Assembly (NCBI GenBank): GCA_028873925.1
Contig: JAPPNA010000009.1
Span: forward strand, 1 to 36,139
Length of the DNA stretch: 36,139 nt
Direction of reading: 5' to 3'
Origin: Bacteroidota bacterium
Lineage (GTDB): Bacteria > Bacteroidota > Rhodothermia > Rhodothermales > Bin80
The position numbers and the translations under genes were made by a program. The notes under the pieces are model-generated. The model ran no database searches, was not told the origin of the DNA, and saw only the letters and a list, made by a program, of their open reading frames with translations. The stretch's first letter is position 1; each line of letters starts with the position of its first letter. Of the stretch, positions 31,956 to 36,139 are shown one piece after another.

Positions 31956-32903
31956 GTGCCTGAAGAGGGCTACGTATTCCATACTTACGGCCGCGAAGCG
32001 CATCTCAGATACGCTGTTGCGTCACTGCAGACGCTCCGCCGGCATGATCGAAACCGGCCGGTCGCATTGTTCTGCAGCCGATTGCACCGGGACCTGTTAC
32101 GGGAAAGACAGCTTGACCGGTTATTCAGCCCCGTGGAGGTGTTGCCGGAGAAGCACCACTCCATTATGGGATTCAAGCATTTCCTGCACCGGTTCATGCC
32201 GTTTGAGCGGAATCTGTATGTTGATGCGGACATGGTCTGGTGCCGGAATCCGGATCTGTTGTGGCATCAGTTATCGGTCTACCCGTTCACGGTGACGGGG
32301 TTGGATCGGGCGGACCTGTATTTTGGGGGTCCGAAAAATCTGGGCGTATTCCTGGAGTACCTGCGGAATCGCCGGGGTCGGACCATGGCCCGATTCGGAC
32401 TCACGTACCTGCCGCGCGTGCAGGCCGGGATGATTTACGCCCGCGACGCGGGAGTTACGCAGTCGGTGTGTGAGCAGGCGGCGGGTCTGTATGCCCGGCG
32501 TGGTGAGACGCATTTCAGGCGATCCGAGGTACCTTCGGAGGAGTCTTGTGAGTGGGGTCTGGCCATGGTGATGGCGCAGAACGCGATCCCGGTATTCGGG
32601 TGGTATCAGGGCTACAACAGCCCGCAGTTGGACTATTTGCCGGGGCTGACGACGTACACCGGCGATTTTGAGAACGTTCAGTGCAAGTATTTCTGCGACC
32701 GTTTCATTTACGAGATCCGCGGGCTAAAGAATTTGCGTATGCGCGATTTCTTCACCGCGTTGTTTTCCCGGCTGCTGCGCCGGCAGGACTATTTCATGGT
32801 GACCCCTTTCGCGCTGCATTTCAGTTGGAATCACGCGAAGGCCCCATTTGAGGAGTTCGCCAACCGGGTCTGGGCTGGCTACAGCTCCGCGCATACGGAC
32901 TGA
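31956..32903 (+). CDS. GT-A fold glycosyltransferase-like protein
   Basis: A 315-residue cytoplasmic protein resembling family 8-type glycosyltransferases. It begins with GYVFHTYGREAHLRYAVASL, has a metal-binding DxD in RNLYVDADMVWCRNPDLL (about residues 88-105), a PRVQAGMIYARDAG segment equivalent to the acceptor region, and late 'FALHFSWNHAKAP' with the histidine expected to contact the metal. The GTG start at 31956 is used because there is no ATG upstream; the gap from the MlaC-like gene is 54 bases. Donor and acceptor sugars are unknown. Confidence 0.75.
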   Translation: MPEEGYVFHTYGREAHLRYAVASLQTLRRHDRNRPVALFCSRLHRDLLRERQLDRLFSPVEVLPEKHHSIMGFKHFLHRFMPFERNLYVDADMVWCRNPDLLWHQLSVYPFTVTGLDRADLYFGGPKNLGVFLEYLRNRRGRTMARFGLTYLPRVQAGMIYARDAGVTQSVCEQAAGLYARRGETHFRRSEVPSEESCEWGLAMVMAQNAIPVFGWYQGYNSPQLDYLPGLTTYTGDFENVQCKYFCDRFIYEIRGLKNLRMRDFFTALFSRLLRRQDYFMVTPFALHFSWNHAKAPFEEFANRVWAGYSSAHTD

Positions 32904-33172
32904 GCCGCTGGCATGAATGCGTCGTTTCCTGTCACCGGGGGTTACGGCACCATTTGGAGCGGCGGTGGTCTGAGCGCTTCTCCGCGTTGTGGGTGCGCTC
33001 GGCATATGGACCATGCGCACTGCGGTCTTACCAAGCCTTGGTGATCTGCTGGAAACTTCCTGGGCTCGATCCGCTGTACTGGGAGAAGAGCCCAAACAGT
33101 AACGCGTACCCAGTGGTCCGGCAATGATGTAAGGTCGCCAGCCGGTAAAGCCTCAATTTCAACCGTACTGGG

Positions 33173-34057
33173 CTACAGACCAACGATGCGTGATGCCTTC
33201 ATTCCCTCGAAAACCCAGATGTCCCCATAGAGGTCCTTCTGCTGTGCTACGGCTATAAATCGCATCCAAAGGCGCCAAATTGCGATCCACTGTGGCTCTG
33301 ATGCCACCAGTTCATGAACCGGCAGCCCCAAATGAGATTTCGCGTATTGCGCGGAGATCGTGGTTCCGTGGCTCTGCGAGCGGTCCAGCAAGGGTCCTTT
33401 GAGCCTATTGATTAGGTCCTGCGTGGCTGTCTCGTCTCGGTTTGATGCACTTTGAAGGGCCTCCTTTAGCAGGCTGCCTGTTCGCGCCACAGCACTCTGG
33501 GCCAGAGCTACATCAGCGATTGAGATGCCTTCAAACAGCGACGCATATAGTGGGAAGACATCCGGGCTTGTCTGGATTCGCTTTTCTGCTTTCTCAACTG
33601 CCGCGATCAGATCTTGCGCAGCAACCCATCGATTAGAGTTCAATGGGATCTGAGGATCAATCGGACCGAGGTCACTTGTAGGCCCCATCAGAATACAGTC
33701 GGCACCGATGGCCAGCAGCGTTCCAGCGCTTTTGGCTTGATCCGGGACAATCACGGTCAATTTTCTACACCGAGTCTGCGCCTGCCGGATTATCCTGAGT
33801 GCCGTTTCCCCATCGCCACCCGCTGTGCCCAGTAATAGATGAAGGTCTTCATCCGAGCGCGCATCGTAGAGAGTCTCTTCAAGATTAGCAACGCACGCGG
33901 GGACTAGGCGGCCAATCAGGACGATAAGGCGGCAGTCGTACTTGTCTTGATACTGCCGGATCAACTTTTGGCGCTCGTAGCGGGCGGCATGTGAAGCCTC
34001 ATACAGTGGGCTGCGTTCCGGCACAGTCCCATCAATGGTGTTCCAGATGTCAGACAT
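33173..34057 (-). CDS. SDH-family ClpP-fold serine proteinase
   Basis: A 294-residue protein of the serine dehydrogenase proteinase (SDH_sah) family, a ClpP/SppA-fold protease. The defining stretch is LLLGTAGGDGETALRIIRQA (oxyanion-hole region), then TVIVPDQAKSAGTLLAIGAD with nucleophile S110, followed by ILMGPTSDLGPIDPQIPL, which is nearly invariant in the family. There is no signal peptide or membrane helix, so it is soluble and cytoplasmic, unlike most SppA-like proteins. It stands alone, 270 bases from the glycosyltransferase gene on the other strand. Its target is not known. Confidence 0.88.
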   Translation of the reverse strand: MSDIWNTIDGTVPERSPLYEASHAARYERQKLIRQYQDKYDCRLIVLIGRLVPACVANLEETLYDARSDEDLHLLLGTAGGDGETALRIIRQAQTRCRKLTVIVPDQAKSAGTLLAIGADCILMGPTSDLGPIDPQIPLNSNRWVAAQDLIAAVEKAEKRIQTSPDVFPLYASLFEGISIADVALAQSAVARTGSLLKEALQSASNRDETATQDLINRLKGPLLDRSQSHGTTISAQYAKSHLGLPVHELVASEPQWIAIWRLWMRFIAVAQQKDLYGDIWVFEGMKASRIVGL

Positions 34058-34223
34058 GTCTGAGAATACCAGGAAACGCGCGATTGCTCGTGTTCAACCG
34101 AGGTGCGATCCAGACCGGTGTACGCGCATGCAGCGTTAGCAGGTGGGACAGAGTATCTCTGCGGATCAGATCTGCTACCTGGCGCAGATGCCCACCGGAT
34201 TTACACGCGTCCTGAAAGCTCCG

Positions 34224-34427
34224 TCACCATAGAGGGGCCGGTTCATTACCCCTCCGGGCTTTTTCAGCGTGCTCACGGGCCTTTCTGGCTTGTTGACGGG
34301 CCTTGAGTGCACGCTGCTTGCGATCCCACCAATCGTCATTGACGCGTGACGGTTTGGTCAGGACTGATTCTTTTCGGCGATCATCCGGTGCGGTCATAAC
34401 GGGTGCCTCTGCTTTACGCATTGTCAT
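34224..34427 (-). CDS. small basic hypothetical protein
   Basis: A 67-codon frame rich in Lys, Arg, Ala and Glu; residues about 34-59 (WWDRKQRALKARQQARKARE and onwards) are predicted to be one long charged helix. I do not recognise a family. It is 166 bases upstream of the proteinase gene on the same strand. No clear ribosome binding site precedes either of the two ATGs. The composition is coding-like, but the evidence is weak. Confidence 0.35.
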   Translation of the reverse strand: MTMRKAEAPVMTAPDDRRKESVLTKPSRVNDDWWDRKQRALKARQQARKAREHAEKARRGNEPAPLW

Positions 34428-34474
34428 GAATCAAAAAAGTCTCAAATCGGAAGAACGGTGACCTCCGCGCCAGC

Positions 34475-34573
34475 TCAGCCATCGCTCCATGACGAAGATT
34501 GGTCTGCAGTTTGCGGTCCAGCGAGTAATGCAATCCATGCTAACCATTCAGTATACATACGCAAGACCTTCAT
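34475..34573 (-). other. short signal-peptide-like frame, possible remnant
   Basis: A 32-codon frame starting 70 bases downstream of the decayed propeller gene. It begins MKVLRMYTEW followed by LAWIALLAGPQTAD, which has signal-peptide character, and stops soon after. In the intact left module a thioredoxin-like gene with a hydrophobic N-terminus occupies the same place, so this may be the 5' end of a lost third gene. It may equally be chance. Confidence 0.2.
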
Positions 34574-34642
34574 GATGGTTGCAAGAAAGGTCGCCGGTTG
34601 GCGCGAAGTCGGGCAAGCAATTCACAAGGCTCGCCATTCGGA

Positions 34643-35730
34643 TCAGTACGGAAACGGATTGCGCAGCAGATGCGGCACATCACTAGCATAGACAAACATA
34701 TGGTCGCCGTACAGTAAGGCCTGGCTCATCGCCATCACTGGTCGGGCATCTGATTCCTCAGACTCCATAATGCGTGCTGCTCCGACATGATCAAACCTAC
34801 CATTGGATCCAATCCTGATAAAATGCCAGATGTCTCGGATCGGCACAGCCAGGAATTCATCATTCAGCACATGGACTCGCAGGATGGATATGCGGAGGTC
34901 CGTACCGGGTACGCCCGGTCGGCTCATGGTATAATTCCCGGCATGAGCGGTAACTGGAGCACCTGCCAGTCTGAGCGTGTGAATGTGCTCATGTGAATCA
35001 TTGAAGATGAGCAGGTAGGGCAATCCCACAAAGGCGACCACAACACGCGAGCCATTGGGCGTGGCACCGAAGGCAATGCCATCCATAGGGGGGCTTGTGA
35101 TGCCTATGGATTGCAAAAACGGGCCTTCTTCCTGAAAAGGCGGCTCAGCACTGCGCGGACACACCCGATACTCGCTACCTCGCCGACAGCTGGTATAGAT
35201 ATAGTTTTCGGTCGCCACTAGCCCCGTACCCGGCAACAGCTCGCTCTTTTGAGGTGGCAGGGACGCGATATACTCAAAATCTTGGGATAGCACTTGGATG
35301 CGGGAGGCTTCCCCAACGATAAAGTAGGTCCCGCTATAGGCCAATCGCTCAATTGATCAAACTCTCCTGGCCCTTTGCCCGCACGGCCGATTTGACGCAT
35401 GAGTACTCCATCGAAGCCGCTGGCATATATGGCATCCTGGAATCCTCCGAAATACAGGGTGTCCTGCGCGACCGCGAACATGAAAGGATTGGGAATTACA
35501 AGCTAATCCCGGGGATGCGCGAGTTCCATGTCAGGCACCCACCGGGATGGCGATGGGCGGTCCAAGTCAACCACCGTCTGGGGTGCAGCCATCAGTAGAT
35601 CATCGATGACAGGAGAATCAAGAATCCCGGCATGCTGGTCAAGCACATCTTGACCATGCTGGGTTCACTCAGAACAGGCTCCTGCCAGAATTCCCAATAA
35701 AACCACCGACGGGATGCAGAGTCTATGCAT
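34643..35730 (-). pseudogene. six-bladed beta-propeller lipoprotein, decayed (copy 2)
   Basis: A propeller lipoprotein gene broken in three places. The original start is ATG 35730: MHRLCIPSVVLLGILAGACS is a clear lipoprotein signal with lipobox LAGAC. Codon 22 is TGA (35665-35667). The same frame continues readable sequence (DVLDQHAGILDSPVIDDLLM, then PSRWVPDMELAHPRD) to a TAG at 35503-35505. It then reads NPFMFAVAQDTLYFGGFQDA and GKGPGEFDQ, a hallmark of these propellers. Near 35350-35356 (GATCAATTGAG) one base is missing; adding an A restores IERLAYSGTYFIVGEASRIQ, and the frame then runs intact through blades such as FEYIASLPP and LLIFNDSHEHIHTLRL to the stop at 34643. It overlaps the small secreted protein gene by eight bases. 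Assembly error cannot be excluded, but three independent lesions favour real decay. Confidence 0.8.
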
Positions 35731-35980
35731 CCGGCTGGCACGTAATCGTACCCGCGTACACCCCGCTTCCGCTCCAACCGCCGTAATCACCATCTGCGCA
35801 AGTAATGCGTAGGACCCATCCGTCCTCGTCCTGGCGAAAATACGTGTCGCAGTGTGAGGAATCGCAGACAAAGGTCCACTCCGCTGCCGCCAGCACCAAA
35901 GAATGCCCCAAAATCGCCAGTATTGGCGCGAACACCACGAGTGAGCGCCGGGGCCATCCGGAAAGCACTCTCGTCATCAT
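35723..35980 (-). CDS. small secreted Cys-containing protein (copy 2)
   Basis: An 85-residue exported protein. From ATG 35980 it has a basic N-terminus (MMTRVLSGWPRRS), a hydrophobic core LVVFAPILAILGHSLVLAAA and likely cleavage before EWTFVC. The mature domain of about 50 residues has four cysteines (in FVCDSSHCD, ITCADG and ITCQPDA) that could form two disulfides, and many Gly/Asp residues. The frame is open 18 codons further upstream, but that part is basic and would bury the signal peptide. Its stop overlaps the ATG of the decayed propeller lipoprotein gene by eight bases, the same order as the intact module at the left end. The gene itself shows no lesion. Function is unknown. Confidence 0.62.
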   Translation of the reverse strand: MMTRVLSGWPRRSLVVFAPILAILGHSLVLAAAEWTFVCDSSHCDTYFRQDEDGWVLRITCADGDYGGWSGSGVYAGTITCQPDA

Positions 35981-36139
35981 TGATCTACCGGTCCATTTGA
36001 GTTTGCAACAAATTTGAGGCGGCAGGTCCGCCACAGCTCACAGCAACGCACTCAGGTGCCAGCCAAGCCCGTTTGGAATTAGCACTTTCCTGACTTCGGC
36101 GGTTTACAATTGCAGTGAGTTATACAACATGCCCATTTT

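Noticed and set aside
34231-34270. GAGGGG...CCCCTC hairpin followed by CTTTTT on the plus strand, considered as a terminator
   Set aside because: The loop is long, the T run is offset, and no plus-strand gene lies upstream that it would serve.
2618-34630. Shared 14-base string GCAATTCACAAGGC near 2627 and 34617, considered as a repeat flanking the window
   Set aside because: A match of this length is expected by chance in 36 kb, and flanking bases do not align.
35665-35667. TGA in the propeller lipoprotein considered as a selenocysteine codon
   Set aside because: It comes right after the lipobox, no SECIS-like hairpin is evident, and a second stop plus a frameshift follow in the same gene.
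1-36139. CRISPR arrays, insertion sequences with full transposases, prophage genes and rRNA
   Set aside because: No regularly spaced repeats, complete transposase or integrase, phage structural genes or rRNA sequence were seen on either strand.

Overview
The window most resembles a Gram-negative member of the Bacteroidota/Rhodothermota group (Rhodothermales or Balneolales-like). The evidence is a SusC-like TonB-dependent receptor with an N-terminal carboxypeptidase-regulatory domain followed by a DUF4249 lipoprotein, an ATP synthase operon that stops after the gamma gene (no beta/epsilon genes here) and has an N-terminally extended subunit a, six-bladed beta-propeller proteins, a bactofilin next to an M23 peptidase, and generally weak Shine-Dalgarno sequences. 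This placement is an inference from gene content, not a phylogeny.

Layout. (1) 0.6-2.6 kb: a three-gene plus-strand cluster encoding a small secreted Cys-rich protein, an exported six-bladed propeller and a thioredoxin-like membrane-anchored protein. (2) 2.9-6.6 kb: TonB receptor plus DUF4249 partner. (3) 6.9-9.55 kb, minus strand: fused aspartate kinase/diaminopimelate decarboxylase (lysine and cell-wall precursor synthesis), whose 5' end overlaps a divergent uracil-DNA glycosylase gene. (4) 10.2-12.3 kb: TRAP transporter membrane subunits DctQ and DctM. (5) 12.3-17.6 kb: accessory island with an ATPase + DUF4276 pair and an AbiEi/AbiEii-type pair whose toxin gene carries an in-frame amber codon. 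(6) 17.7-22.2 kb: TRAP substrate-binding protein and SDR (minus), class III aminotransferase (plus), FGGY pentulose kinase (minus). (7) 22.2-29.7 kb, minus: DciA-like protein, M23 peptidase, bactofilin, AtpZ-like, AtpI-like, atpB, atpE, atpF, atpH, atpA, atpG, tRNA-Ser(GCU), a hairpin terminator and tRNA-Ser(UGA). (8) 29.9-32.9 kb, plus: TolC-like, MlaC-like, glycosyltransferase. (9) 33.2-36.1 kb, minus: ClpP-fold serine proteinase, then a second, decaying copy of the secreted-miniprotein/propeller module.

The most unusual content is at the two ends. Both carry the same arrangement of a small exported Cys-containing protein directly upstream of a six-bladed propeller. The left copy is intact and has a third thioredoxin-like gene. 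The right copy keeps an intact miniprotein, but its propeller lipoprotein has two in-frame stops and a frameshift. The accessory island lies between the convergent dctQM and dctP genes, so it may have inserted into a TRAP locus. Its ATPase/DUF4276 pair has the architecture of an ATPase + Toprim-like defence system.
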